Origin: CAYQJS01 sp964417895
GTDB lineage: Bacteria; Chloroflexota; UBA6077; SHYK01
Reading direction: 5' to 3'
Length of the DNA stretch: 55,688 nucleotides
Assembly: GCA_964417895.1 (NCBI GenBank)
Contig: CAYQJS010000037.1
Span: forward strand, 1-55,688
Shown: positions 15,167 to 23,930 of the stretch, in pieces
Position numbering within the stretch: the stretch's first letter is position 1
Layout of the letters: each line of letters begins with the position of its first letter
Translations under genes and position numbers: made by a program
Notes under the pieces: generated by a model
Databases searched by the model: none
The model's input: only the letters and a program-made list of their open reading frames with translations
What the model was told of the DNA's origin: nothing

Positions 15167-18110
15167 TCTGCGTGCCTTTCGCGATTTCGGTGACCCGGGA
15201 CCAGGGAACGAGCGACGCATCCTGCGAGCGGGCCGTAAAGTCCGCCAGCCGACGGCGCGAGCAGATGCGATCGAAGTCGCAGTACCTGCAGTTCTCAAAT
15301 CCACCAAAGGGGCTCTCGTCGCCGGGGACCGCGGGGAAGCTGCCTTGCTCGACGCCGCTCGCAATTGCGCGAACGACGGACTCCAGCCGCTGGGCGTTCT
15401 CCGGAGAGTGCGGGTACTCGCGGGTAGCAAACTCCCCGCGCTGGCTGATGAACCAGTAGCGACCGGTGACGTTGACGGGCTGTCCCGCGCCCAGGGCTGC
15501 TGAATAAATGGCGAGCTGGAGCTGCCGGCCACCGTTCAATGGGTCTTCCGCCGTGTCTGTATAGCGATCACTGCTTCCGGTCTTGTAGTCGATGATCCAC
15601 GCCTGGGTACCGTCCTCCGACCAATCGACCCGGTCGGCGGCTCCCCGAAAGCGGCGCCCGCCGATTTCGACGCCCGAGAACTTCCACTCGAAAGCAGTCG
15701 GCCTGGCACGCCGTGCGAGCCGGTCGAGCGAGTCCTCGGCAAGGAATCGCTCGAGATCAGCGCGCATCATTGCGACTTCGTGCGCATGAAAGATCGGGAG
15801 GCCAACCCGGCCGCGGGCTCGCGCAGCCCCCAGCGCATCATTCAGGAATTCCAGGAGAAGGCGGGTATCGTCGGGGTTCCATGCCTCACCAGGCGCTGGT
15901 CGGCCCCGCTGCTGCTGTTCCCCGAAGAACCTGCTGAGCATCTCGTGGATAATGGTGCCCCGCGTGGCCGGATCAATCGTCTCCCGTTCCTCCGGTTCCT
16001 CGGGGACCTGCAGCCGAAGGATGCTCCTGCAGAGGAACCGAAAGCCGCAGGTGCTGTAGTCCTCGATCGATGTCGCCGATAGCTCGCGGCTCTCGGGCAG
16101 CAGTGGCAGGTCCATCCGCAGAAGGCCATCCCATTCGCTGAGTTGAGGGGCGCGCCGCGCGCGCCGGAGCGCCACCGGACGGCTGAGCCGATGGCCTGGC
16201 GGCGGTGTCCAGAGGCCGCTCTGACTCGCAGCAATCGCCTCTCGGAGCTCGAACTCGAAGGCGTCGAGGGCCGGTCCGCTGGCTATGGAGGCGAGCGTTG
16301 ATCCCGCGCGAACACTGTTCGGGAATCGCGATTTTCGAATCTCCGTGGGTGTGATTCGCTTTCCGAGAGCGGCGCTTGCAACTTCGGCGACGACTGGTGC
16401 GGGATAACGGTCTTGCGTCCCCGCGTCCCCCGCGAGCGGGACCGAGATCGTCAACGAAGTGGTTGCCGCGGCAAAGGCGCGAAGAGCCGCGGCGCGCTCA
16501 CGATCCAATCGGGCGGCGGTATCCTCGATGAAGGGGTGTTGTGCGTGAGCGGAGGCCCACCAGGCGTCGTCCACGACGGGTTCGACGGCTCCCCCACGAG
16601 GCAGGGAGCCTTCGTAGGCACCGCAAACGATGACATGGGGGAATTGCAAGCCTGCCGCAGAACGATAGTCAGCAATCAGCACGCCCTGGCCAAAGCTGCC
16701 TTCTCTAATAGTGGCCAGGCGCAGGTTCGCCTCGAAGGCAGTGATGAAACTGTCAAGGGTGAAGGAGCCACCGATCGCTCCGACAGTCCCGAGTTGTTCG
16801 ACCTCCTCGAGGACCTCCTGGAATCCCTGGGACCCCGGCCACATGTAGGAGCTGACCGCTGCCTTGAGGCTCGTGATGAAGCGCGGAGCAGGCTGGTCTC
16901 GGCGGAGCGGTTCGAGCTGTGCGATGATCTCCCGGATGACGGCCGTCAGGTCGTCGGCGAATCGGGCGTCCTGCTCAATTCGCTGCTGCCAGGCCGGATC
17001 GTCCACAGTCTGGCTTCGAAGTCGCATGTCCGCGGCCAGCGTCCGAAGGGCCTCATGCCATCGTTCCCCCCCATGGGTGACCCCCGCGTCCCTGGATAGC
17101 CGATCCCAGGCTGTTGGCCGGGCCCGGACTCGCGTTCCGTTCCCTGGGAGCGTGGGTGGGGTCTGGGCGAGGGCAAAGAAGTCCATCACGGCAATACGAG
17201 CGTAGTCGTGCGCCGGAAGCCGGGCGAGAGCGAGCACCGCGCGCCCAGCGGGAGTCTCAATCAGCGGCCGACCAGGAGATCGGACGGCCGGGATCCCCGC
17301 GCGCTCGAAGGCCCCTGCGAGGAGTGAAGAGTACGTGCTGTCGGCGCCGTGGAAGATAGCCACCTCGTGGACCGCCGCCCCCTGCTCGAGGAGCTGAACA
17401 GCTGTCCGCGCGGCATTGTCCGCTTCCGATGCTGGGTCGGGCATGAGCACAATCGAGGGCTGCACGCAGCCAACCCGGTCGCCGAGCATCTCGACCTGTG
17501 TCCCGGTTGTCGAGAGCGCCCTGAGGAAAGCATCGGCGCCCGCGGTCCGTGGGCCGGGGGGAACCACGTAAATGCGCCCGAGCTCCGCGACGACACCCGC
17601 ATGCCCGGCGGTGGCGGCCACGGCCGCCGCGTCGCACAGGTCCTCGTCGTCATAGAAGTCGTGGGTGAGGTCGCGGAACCCATCGTAGGCGCGCAGAAAC
17701 TCTCGGATCGCTTCGCCGTCGGGGATGACTCCGAGATCGGCGCTACGGCGAATGCCACCGCGGCGCAGGCGCTGGAAGTGGCGTCGCAGTACGCGTGCAT
17801 AACCGGGCAGGCTCGCCACCTGGGCGAAAACCCCCGACGAGCGCCTGGCGATAACGCCAGCTGCATAGTCGCCGATTGGTCGGGCGAGCGGCCTCTTGCC
17901 TTGTGCAGCGAGGTGGCCTGCGCCGATCAGCTCCGACAGGCGGGGCAATGTTTCGAATCGAACTGCCGCGTACGAGATGCGACGGGCGAGCTCCCTACGC
18001 AGCGCGAGCGCGGCCAACCGAGTCGGAGCGACGAATGTAACGGGTCGCAGAGGATCGGCCCCGCGTGTGTCCGCGATGTGTTGGACCGCTTCGTCGACCA
18101 GCATGGCCAA
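15159..18110 (-). CDS. addB: AddB-like exonuclease subunit with Fe-S PD-(D/E)XK nuclease
   Basis: About 983 residues. A degenerate helicase core (FVAPTRLAALALRRELARR at the start; weak Walker motifs) is followed by a C-terminal RecB-type nuclease with GAADRVDW and IIDYKTG. One Cys pair lies before the nuclease (YSTCGFRFLC) and CRYCDFDRIC after it; such flanking cysteines bind a 4Fe-4S cluster in AddB and Cas4 proteins. It is the partner of the AddA-like protein downstream (8-base overlap). The start is unclear: TTG 18110 or ATG 18104 are the only usable codons, but the frame continues open upstream to a TAA near 18170 and its residues there look coding. Confidence 0.85.
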   Translation of the reverse strand: MAMLVDEAVQHIADTRGADPLRPVTFVAPTRLAALALRRELARRISYAAVRFETLPRLSELIGAGHLAAQGKRPLARPIGDYAAGVIARRSSGVFAQVASLPGYARVLRRHFQRLRRGGIRRSADLGVIPDGEAIREFLRAYDGFRDLTHDFYDDEDLCDAAAVAATAGHAGVVAELGRIYVVPPGPRTAGADAFLRALSTTGTQVEMLGDRVGCVQPSIVLMPDPASEADNAARTAVQLLEQGAAVHEVAIFHGADSTYSSLLAGAFERAGIPAVRSPGRPLIETPAGRAVLALARLPAHDYARIAVMDFFALAQTPPTLPGNGTRVRARPTAWDRLSRDAGVTHGGERWHEALRTLAADMRLRSQTVDDPAWQQRIEQDARFADDLTAVIREIIAQLEPLRRDQPAPRFITSLKAAVSSYMWPGSQGFQEVLEEVEQLGTVGAIGGSFTLDSFITAFEANLRLATIREGSFGQGVLIADYRSAAGLQFPHVIVCGAYEGSLPRGGAVEPVVDDAWWASAHAQHPFIEDTAARLDRERAAALRAFAAATTSLTISVPLAGDAGTQDRYPAPVVAEVASAALGKRITPTEIRKSRFPNSVRAGSTLASIASGPALDAFEFELREAIAASQSGLWTPPPGHRLSRPVALRRARRAPQLSEWDGLLRMDLPLLPESRELSATSIEDYSTCGFRFLCRSILRLQVPEEPEERETIDPATRGTIIHEMLSRFFGEQQQRGRPAPGEAWNPDDTRLLLEFLNDALGAARARGRVGLPIFHAHEVAMMRADLERFLAEDSLDRLARRARPTAFEWKFSGVEIGGRRFRGAADRVDWSEDGTQAWIIDYKTGSSDRYTDTAEDPLNGGRQLQLAIYSAALGAGQPVNVTGRYWFISQRGEFATREYPHSPENAQRLESVVRAIASGVEQGSFPAVPGDESPFGGFENCRYCDFDRICSRRRLADFTARSQDASLVPWSRVTEIAKGTQNG

Positions 18111-18199
18111 GGTTACACTGAGGTGCTGCGAGCCGTGCTCGCGAATGAGGATGCAGATCGTACCTTATGGGTGTTCGGATTACCCCGCAATGTGTTTCC

Positions 18200-18355
18200 T
18201 CAGAACACAACGCTCTCGTGAAGCTCGGCGCAACCGTGGCAGACATCGGGTCGTACGCGGCGCTTTGGGGGAAACGGCTCCCGGCAGTACCGACACGGTA
18301 GTCTCCATCCGATGGGCCAGGTCGGAGGAGTTAAGTCCCACAGTAGCGCCTTCAT
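18200..18355 (-). CDS. 51-residue zinc-ribbon protein upstream of addB
   Basis: ATG 18355 to TGA 18200. The C-terminal half carries two Cys pairs, CRYC and CHGC, separated by 17 residues rich in Pro and Arg (REPFPPKRRVRPD), the layout of a small treble-clef or zinc-ribbon module. The N-terminal part is Trp/Pro-rich. It lies 90 bases before the AddB-like gene on the same strand. No good Shine-Dalgarno is visible. I know no named family; nucleic-acid binding is the usual role of such modules, and that is inference. Confidence 0.55.
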   Translation of the reverse strand: MKALLWDLTPPTWPIGWRLPCRYCREPFPPKRRVRPDVCHGCAELHESVVF

Positions 18356-18437
18356 TACGTAAAGCTAGCTCCGACGCGAGACAGGCGTCGGCCTCCAACC
18401 CGGCGGCGTTTCAACCAGTGCCCGCCGCCCGATGGCA

Positions 18438-18902
18438 CTACCGCGCAGGCGCTGAAGGCGCCGGCCACGTATACGGCGCCGGCGCCCACGAGCGCACCGG
18501 GTTGCGCGTGAGGCCGTCCCGCACGTAGCCCTCGTTGCACGAGAGGGCGAGCGGGTTGCCATCGGGGTCGCCGAAGTACACGCCCACGCCGTTGCCCGTG
18601 GCCTTCAGCACCGGCCCGTGGTGGGGCACGCCTGCTGCTTTCAGGCGAGCGACGATGGGGTCGATGTCTTCTGGCGCGATGAGAAACGCGACCATCGGCA
18701 GCGCGCGCCGCTGCTCCTCGTCGAGGGGCCTCCACGCGGGCAGCTCGGCGATCTCCAGCCGTACCCCTCCCATTTCGAGCCAGATGCGCCGGTCCGGTTC
18801 CTCCCGCCGCCTCACCACCTCGGCGCCGAGTGCTTCGGTGTAGAAGCGCTCCGTGCGCACGAGGTCTGCGCTCTTCAAACCGATGTGTGACAGCCCATCC
18901 AT
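18438..18902 (-). CDS. VOC (glyoxalase/dioxygenase) family protein
   Basis: A 154-residue vicinal-oxygen-chelate protein with two beta-alpha-beta-beta-beta units: GLSHIGLKSADLVRTERFY opens the first and carries the first metal His, VGVYFGDPDGNPLALS closes the second. In this last strand a Glu ligand is usual, but the sequence has LALS, so the metal site may be altered or the protein may bind ligand without catalysis. ATG 18902 follows GAGGG; a longer frame begins at 18926. The product family includes glyoxalase I, extradiol dioxygenases and fosfomycin-resistance enzymes; the substrate is unknown. It is a single gene. Confidence 0.8.
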   Translation of the reverse strand: MDGLSHIGLKSADLVRTERFYTEALGAEVVRRREEPDRRIWLEMGGVRLEIAELPAWRPLDEEQRRALPMVAFLIAPEDIDPIVARLKAAGVPHHGPVLKATGNGVGVYFGDPDGNPLALSCNEGYVRDGLTRNPVRSWAPAPYTWPAPSAPAR

Positions 18903-19044
18903 ATCCACACCCTCACCGACGGCCATTTCTGCGGCCTCGCGGCCCGCGCCACATTCCCTCGCGTCGAAACGCGACCCATATCCGTGCGATGACTCACAGC
19001 CAGTGTAAGCATCGGGCGTCGGCCGGCCAATGCAGCGATTCGGC

Positions 19045-19572
19045 TTAGCCCGCTGACACTGTCAGCGGCTCGCCGTTCAGCGTCGTCGACGTCGCCACCT
19101 GCACGGGCTCGAGGAGCGCTTGCATGGTGAAGCAGCCGCGCTCGGCGGTGCGGACGAGCGCCGCCACGCGCTCGGGCGGCTCGTCGGACTCCAGATCGAG
19201 GCGGGTCTCAATGCCGAGGCATCCTGCCTGCACGGTGCCCTGCAGCACCGAGCCCTCCTGCTTGTTGCGCATCGTGACGTGAACGCGGGCCTTCTGCACT
19301 CGGATTTTCATCATGTGCCCGTACCGGGCAACCTGCGTCAGCAGTCAGAAGCCGATGCCGGCCGTGAAGTAGCCTAGCGGCGAGGGCGCGGTGTGCTCGC
19401 CGCCGACGCGCTCGCTCTCGTCGCAGTAGATGGTGAAGCCCTGCACCTGCCCCACTTTGCGCATACGCTCCAGTGACTCGCAGTCGGCCTCGATCAGGTT
19501 CTCGCGATAGGTGATGGTCGGGTCCAGACCTGGCGGCGGGTTGTTCATCTCGGGAAGCTGCATCCTGTGCAC
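19045..19572 (-). CDS. OsmC-family protein with in-frame TGA at the catalytic Cys (candidate selenoprotein)
   Basis: Reading through TGA at 19347-19345 gives a full 175-residue OsmC/Ohr-like peroxiredoxin-type protein. Upstream: GGEHTAPSPLGYFTAGIGF (57-75), the strand-helix that precedes the peroxidatic Cys. The TGA is codon 76, exactly where family members have Cys, and LLTQVARYGH continues the same helix. The resolving Cys is C147 in AERGCFTMQALLEPV. Both halves are in one frame with no other stop. OsmC-like selenoproteins are a known class. A hairpin with a GGU-containing loop lies about 12-30 bases after the TGA. Start is GTG 19572 or ATG 19563. The alternative is a recent nonsense mutation of TGC/TGT. 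Confidence 0.7.
19315..19347 (-). promoter_or_regulatory. Candidate bacterial SECIS hairpin after the OsmC TGA
   Basis: On the minus strand, 12 bases after TGA, a stem TGCCCG/CGGGCA closes a GTA loop (GGTA if the last pair opens), with an unpaired T beside the lower G-C pair. Bacterial SECIS elements sit at this distance and need a small GGU loop and a bulged U. Confidence 0.5.
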
Positions 19573-19619
19573 TCCGACAGCAATTGTTCGCAGAGGTCGT
19601 GGCTTTACGGAACGGACTG

Positions 19620-19737
19620 CCCACCTCCAACCCTCCCCCGCAAGGCGGAGGGATTTGATTCGTCGTCAGAATCGCCCGCGGGCAGGGGCCGGCCAGGATG
19701 AGACAGAGGCCGGCCAGGAAGACACAGGCGGCCGGCT
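19620..19737. repeat. R2 repeat copy and GGCCGGCCAGGA direct repeats
   Basis: 19620-19655 is an R2-type CCTCCAACCCTCCCCC-GCAAGGCGGAGGG copy. 19688-19737 holds two direct copies of GGCCGGCCAGGA(T/A)GA(G/C)ACAG plus a third partial GGCCGGC. No gene fits between the OsmC and TPP-enzyme genes. Confidence 0.6.
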
Positions 19738-19819
19738 CCAATGACAGGGACGCCTGACGCTGACAGAGGCGGCTCCCATGAAGCTTGCAGGCCGCACATG
19801 ATGGGGCCGAGGAGGGTCA

Positions 19820-21502
19820 TCAGTGGGTCTCGGCCAGCATCTGCTCGTTGCGCAGGAAGCTAGGCTGCACGCGCTTGGTCATGACTTCGACCAGGGCGCC
19901 CCGGCCTGCTTGGACGTGCTCGATGGACGTCGATAGGGCCATAGGGAGGTCCTCGGCGTCCTCCACCCGCACCGCCTGAATGCCCAGCGCACGCGCCAAG
20001 CCGGTGTAGTCGCCGCCGCGTGTGCCGCGGAGGGCTCCCAGGTTCGGCGAGCCGCGCATCTCACCCGCGCGGTCGGTCTGGTTGTTCTTCAGTATGGTGA
20101 GGAACGGCGCACCGACGCGCACGGAGGTGTCGAGGTCGATCGCCGTCTCGCCGAAGGCCTCGTCACCCGTGACGGCAACCACCAGCTTGTCCGGCGCCGC
20201 CAGCTTGGCCCCGATCGCCGCTCCGAGCGTCCACCCCATGGCGCTCTCGACACCGTAGCCGATGAAGGAGTGCGGCACGGTGGCCACGTAGTGCTGGCAG
20301 GTCGTCCCGCGCACCGAGCCGGCGTCGTGGAGCACGATGGTGTGGTCCGGGTCAACCAGCTGGTTCAGCTCGTGCGTCACGCGGAACGGGTTGATTGGCC
20401 GCTCATCGGAGGTGAGCATGGGGTTCGACTGCATCGCGAACTGGCGGCGCAGGCTCTCGATCCGGTCGGCGACGCCGGAGCGAGGCTGCAGCCGGCTGGC
20501 TGGCAGGATGGCTCGCGCAGCGTCCAGCATCTGCCGAAGCACGAGCTTAGCGTCGCCGAGGATGCCGATGTCGGCCCGGCTCTCCTTGTGCAGCTCGGAG
20601 GCGTCCACGTCCACCTGGATGTGGACGACCTCCCGCGGCATAGGTCCGTAGAGGACGTGCTTCTTGAACCCGCACCCGATGGTGAGCACGACGTCGGATG
20701 CTTCGGCGAACTCGGCTGCCTGGAGGGTGCCGTAGGTACCGCGCGCGAACGCGCCGAGCCCCAGGGCGAGGGGGTGGTTCTCCGGGAACACGCTCTTGCC
20801 ATTCAGCGTCGAAGCGACGGGCAGGGAGAGCAGCTCGGCCAGCTCGACCAGCTCCGGAGTCGCGCCGGAGAAGAGGGCCCCGGCACCGACGAAGACGTAC
20901 GGGTGCTCTGCTCCGCCAAGAATGCGCATGGCTTCCTCGACGTCGGCTGGGTTGCCGGCGCTCCTGAATCGTCTCTCGGGCAGCGGTGTGTAGTCGATCG
21001 CGGCCGCGTCCATGTGGGTGACGTCCTCTGGCAGCTCGATGACGACCGGCCCCGGTCGCCCGGAGCGCAGGTGCACGAACGCGCGCCGAAAGATCTGCTC
21101 GACCTGGCTCGGGTCGAGGACGCAGGCGGTCCACTTCGAGACGCGGTACACGTCCCGCACGGCCAGCTCTTTGTAGAGACGACCCGGTACCTCGAAGCGT
21201 GGGTTCTGCCCGGTGAGGAACAGGACGGGCGTCGAGTCGCCCCAACTGTTCACGATGCCGGCCATGGCGTTGGCGGCGCCCGGTCCATGGTCCGTAAAGA
21301 CCACGCCCGGCTCACCGGCGACCCGCGCGTACCCGTCGACGATATCGGCAGCGACCCGCTCCGATCTGGCGTAACAGACATTCACCTCCGGGGCGCGGGC
21401 CAGCGCCTCGGCCACCTGCTGGATCGAGTTGCCGGTGATCCCGGCCGCGACCCGCACGCCCTCTTTGACCAGGATATCGACGATGGTGTCTGCTACCTTC
21501 AT
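19820..21502 (-). CDS. Thiamine-diphosphate-dependent enzyme, acetolactate-synthase-like
   Basis: A 560-residue member of the ThDP decarboxylase/carboligase superfamily. The N-terminal Pyr domain has the catalytic Glu in YARSERVAADIVDGYAR, then a central FAD/nucleotide-fold domain (from about 190), then the C-terminal PP domain whose Mg/ThDP motif runs from VTGDEAFGET to ILKNNQ about 25 residues later. ATG 21502 is chosen for the GAGGAGGGG five bases upstream and the family-like MKVADTIVDILVKEG start; an upstream ATG at 21562 lies within intergenic repeats. True acetolactate synthase would need a small subunit, which is absent, so a benzoylformate- or oxalyl-CoA-decarboxylase-like carboligase is equally possible. 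Confidence 0.87.
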   Translation of the reverse strand: MKVADTIVDILVKEGVRVAAGITGNSIQQVAEALARAPEVNVCYARSERVAADIVDGYARVAGEPGVVFTDHGPGAANAMAGIVNSWGDSTPVLFLTGQNPRFEVPGRLYKELAVRDVYRVSKWTACVLDPSQVEQIFRRAFVHLRSGRPGPVVIELPEDVTHMDAAAIDYTPLPERRFRSAGNPADVEEAMRILGGAEHPYVFVGAGALFSGATPELVELAELLSLPVASTLNGKSVFPENHPLALGLGAFARGTYGTLQAAEFAEASDVVLTIGCGFKKHVLYGPMPREVVHIQVDVDASELHKESRADIGILGDAKLVLRQMLDAARAILPASRLQPRSGVADRIESLRRQFAMQSNPMLTSDERPINPFRVTHELNQLVDPDHTIVLHDAGSVRGTTCQHYVATVPHSFIGYGVESAMGWTLGAAIGAKLAAPDKLVVAVTGDEAFGETAIDLDTSVRVGAPFLTILKNNQTDRAGEMRGSPNLGALRGTRGGDYTGLARALGIQAVRVEDAEDLPMALSTSIEHVQAGRGALVEVMTKRVQPSFLRNEQMLAETH

Positions 21503-21561
21503 TTTTCCCCTCCTCGTTTTACCCTTCACTACTCGTGGGTCAGATGTCGCGCGCATGGCCA

Positions 21562-21640
21562 CTACCCCCCTCCCTAACCCTCCCCCTCAAGGGGGGAGGG
21601 GACAAGCCTAACCCCCTCCCTCGACGGGTGATGGCCGGGG
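21562..21640. repeat. R2-type CCCTCCCTAACCCTCCCCC inverted repeat
   Basis: CCCCCTCCCTAACCCTCCCC is followed by TCAAGGGGGGAGGGG and another CCCCCTCCC half. It lies upstream of the TPP-enzyme promoter region. Related copies are at 19.6, 33.7, 35.0 and 48.5 kb. Confidence 0.7.
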
Positions 21641-21693
21641 CGGGGGTGAGTCGCGGGTCACAAATTTGCGGGACGCTGTGCAAGCACTCAGTC

Positions 21694-21947
21694 TCAGACG
21701 TGAAGCCCACGGCGCCCGGTGTCGCTGACCCGATACAGCCGTCCCTCCGAAGTTGTGATGTACAGATCGGCCAAGTCGGCGCCCCGGAAGGCGCGGTTCG
21801 TGGGTGCGTTTCCAGGGGGTAGCGTGCGTCTCCAGGATACGGCCCGTGGGCGCGAGGACGCGGATCAATGGGGCCGGGCCCGCTGCGCCTGGAGCCGGCG
21901 CAGGCGATGATACTGCCCTCGCTGTCGAGCCACATCCCATCGATGGC
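21694..21947 (-). pseudogene. SMP-30/gluconolactonase C-terminal relic
   Basis: Three minus-strand frames in succession encode a recognisable end of the SMP-30/gluconolactonase family: AIDGMWLDSEGSIIACAG, then PLIRVLAPTGRILETHATP, then TNRAFRGADLADLYITTSEG and RLYRVSDTG up to TGA 21694. At least two frameshifts separate them and the N-terminal propeller blades are missing. It fills most of the gap between the UDG and TPP-enzyme genes. Confidence 0.7.
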
Positions 21948-21960
21948 GCGGCCCAGTCTA

Positions 21961-22617
21961 CTACGCTTGGTCAAGGGATACGAGCGCCCGAGCCCGGGCG
22001 AAGATGGCGTCCATCATCGGCTCGGTCAGCCTGCCGGTGAACGTGTTGTGCTGGCTGGGGTGATAGCAGCCCAGGAGCGTCATTCGTCCCACGCGCACCT
22101 CCGCGCCGTGGCCGAAGCGTGGGCGGGGGCTCGGTGCGGCGAGCGTGCGCACGGCGGAAGCCCAGGCGAACGCGCCCAGCGCGACGACAACGCGGAGACG
22201 CTGGAGCAGGGCGACCTCGCGGACCAGGTAAGGCGCGCAGCTGTCGCGTTCGGTGGGGGTGGGCCGATTCCCGGGCGGCGCGCACCGCACCGCGGACGTT
22301 ATCCAGGCACCGAGGAGCTCGAGACCGTCGTCCTTCCCCGCCGAGGACGGCTGGTTGGCGAACCCTGCCCTCCACAGGGCGCCGTACAGCCAGTCTCCCG
22401 AGCGGTCACCGGTGAAAACCCGTCCAGTTCGGTTCCCCCCGTGCGCCGCGGGCGCGAGCCCGAGCACCAGCATGCGCGCCTGGGGATCACCGAAGCCAGG
22501 GACCGGTCGGCCCCAATAAGGCTGCTCGGCGAAGGCGGCTCGCTTCTCCCGAGCTACCGCCTCCCGATGCTCCACAAGCCTCGGGCAGGCGCGGCAGGCA
22601 ACCACCTCGTCGTACAA
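21961..22617 (-). CDS. Uracil-DNA glycosylase, family 5 (UdgB-type)
   Basis: A 218-residue base-excision repair enzyme. Motif A is GLAPAAHGGNRTG, which lacks the acidic/Asn catalytic residue of families 1 and 4 and is the hallmark of family 5; the C-terminal motif is CYHPSQHNTFTG. Four Cys (VACRACPRL near the start, C-APPGNRP and SCAPYL in the middle) fit the 4Fe-4S cluster of this family. It removes uracil and other deaminated bases from DNA. The start codon is probably TTG 22617, although the frame stays open upstream with plausible residues (NREDSLPALYDE). No ATG is available. Confidence 0.88.
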   Translation of the reverse strand: MYDEVVACRACPRLVEHREAVAREKRAAFAEQPYWGRPVPGFGDPQARMLVLGLAPAAHGGNRTGRVFTGDRSGDWLYGALWRAGFANQPSSAGKDDGLELLGAWITSAVRCAPPGNRPTPTERDSCAPYLVREVALLQRLRVVVALGAFAWASAVRTLAAPSPRPRFGHGAEVRVGRMTLLGCYHPSQHNTFTGRLTEPMMDAIFARARALVSLDQA

Positions 22618-22782
22618 CGCGGGCAGGCTGTCTTCACGGTTTTCGATTTGGCGCCTCTGACAGCTGCCAGGTTGGATTGGTGAGGGAAGACTACCACTCG
22701 AGCCCGGGAGCCGACGCTTGCCGTGCCGCGCGGCCCATCTTTTCCGTAGAATAGGCGGCCAATTTACGCAGGAGGGATTCCT

Positions 22783-23898
22783 ATGAACGCACGGCCCTGG
22801 CTGGCGGGCCTCGCATCGTGCCTCTTGACCGTCGTGGGGTTGGTGGGCTTAACGTTCGCGGTCAACGGCCACGCCGTCCTCGCCTCACAAGAAACCGAAG
22901 GCGCACCCGTTCCGGAGCCCAGAAGTCTTACCGTTCTTGTCGGTGTTGGGCAGGATACCGCGTCCGGAAGCGCCTTTTTCCCTCAAACCATACGTGTCCG
23001 GGCCGGGGATATGGTCACGTGGCGCATCAACTCTGATGAGCCAAACGCGATGGCCTTCCTGAGTGGTGAACCGTATCCCCCAATCCCCGTGGCCGTGCCT
23101 GGAGGAGGCCCCGGAGAGGCGATGTTCAATCCCCAGATCGCCTTCCCCACGAGATTCCCGGGCGCGCCCGTGGAAACCTACAGTGGAACGGGCTTCCGCG
23201 GTTCGGGCGTCCTCGACAAGCGCGCACCGCCTGGCGCTCCGCTTAACGATACGTTCTCCCTGACCTTCGACACGCCCGGCATGTATCCGTACGTCTCACT
23301 GTTCTCGCGCCAGATCATGCAGGGTCTGGTCATAGTGGAACCGGCGAATGCCACAGGCCTGCCATCCCAGGCGGACGTCGACGCCCAGGCCCAGGCTGAG
23401 ATGGCACACATGCTGGCCCGCATCGATGCGGCGAGGGCGCAGGCGCAGAGCGTCCGCCGCGAGCCAGGCCCGAACAATACGAGCATCTTGCACGTCCGAG
23501 CTGGCGCCAGGGATGAGGTCGAAGAGCTGGGGGCAGAAGTCCTCGACTTCTTCCCGAAAGACCTCACCGTCAGGGCCGGGGACACCGTCGTCTGGGGTTC
23601 CACGTTCTTCCACACCGCGACGTTTGTGCCCGCTCCACCGCCCCCTGATCTCTTCATCGAGAGGCATCAGGACGCCGGCCCGCCAATGCTCCTCCTCAAT
23701 CCGCTAGCCTTCGCTCCGGCGAAGCCGGCCGCCGTCTTCGATCCCGCGCAGCACTTCAGTTCCGGCCTCATCGGGCCGTTCGGTGGTGGCTCCTTCACCT
23801 GGGCGCTCACCTTCGAGAGGCCAGGAACTTTCGAATACGTCTGCGTCTTCCACCACGAGTTCGGCATGAAGGGAACTGTCACCGTCCAGGCCCGGTAA
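22783..23898 (+). CDS. Secreted two-domain cupredoxin (plastocyanin-like)
   Basis: A 371-residue exported protein: a signal peptide (about 1-35, hydrophobic core LASCLLTVVGLVGLTFAV) and two tandem cupredoxin domains. Domain 1 (about 45-185) keeps the fold (RVRAGDMVTWRIN and FDTPGMYPYVS) but has no Cys, His or Met at the copper positions. Domain 2 (about 235-370) has FFHTATF and YVCVFHHEFGMKG, giving His, Cys, His and Met for a type 1 copper site. It probably carries electrons outside the membrane. GGAGGG precedes the ATG, and TAGAAT at about 22747 could be its -10 box. Two strong hairpins follow the gene. It is a single-gene unit. Confidence 0.88.
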   Translation: MNARPWLAGLASCLLTVVGLVGLTFAVNGHAVLASQETEGAPVPEPRSLTVLVGVGQDTASGSAFFPQTIRVRAGDMVTWRINSDEPNAMAFLSGEPYPPIPVAVPGGGPGEAMFNPQIAFPTRFPGAPVETYSGTGFRGSGVLDKRAPPGAPLNDTFSLTFDTPGMYPYVSLFSRQIMQGLVIVEPANATGLPSQADVDAQAQAEMAHMLARIDAARAQAQSVRREPGPNNTSILHVRAGARDEVEELGAEVLDFFPKDLTVRAGDTVVWGSTFFHTATFVPAPPPPDLFIERHQDAGPPMLLLNPLAFAPAKPAAVFDPAQHFSSGLIGPFGGGSFTWALTFERPGTFEYVCVFHHEFGMKGTVTVQAR

Positions 23899-23930
23899 AC
23901 GCCGCGGGCTCGTTCGTCTGGCCAGTGGGC

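Noticed and set aside
20270..21577. 435-codon plus-strand frame opposite the TPP enzyme
   Set aside because: Antisense of a complete ThDP enzyme; no motif, low-complexity Val/Arg/His composition.
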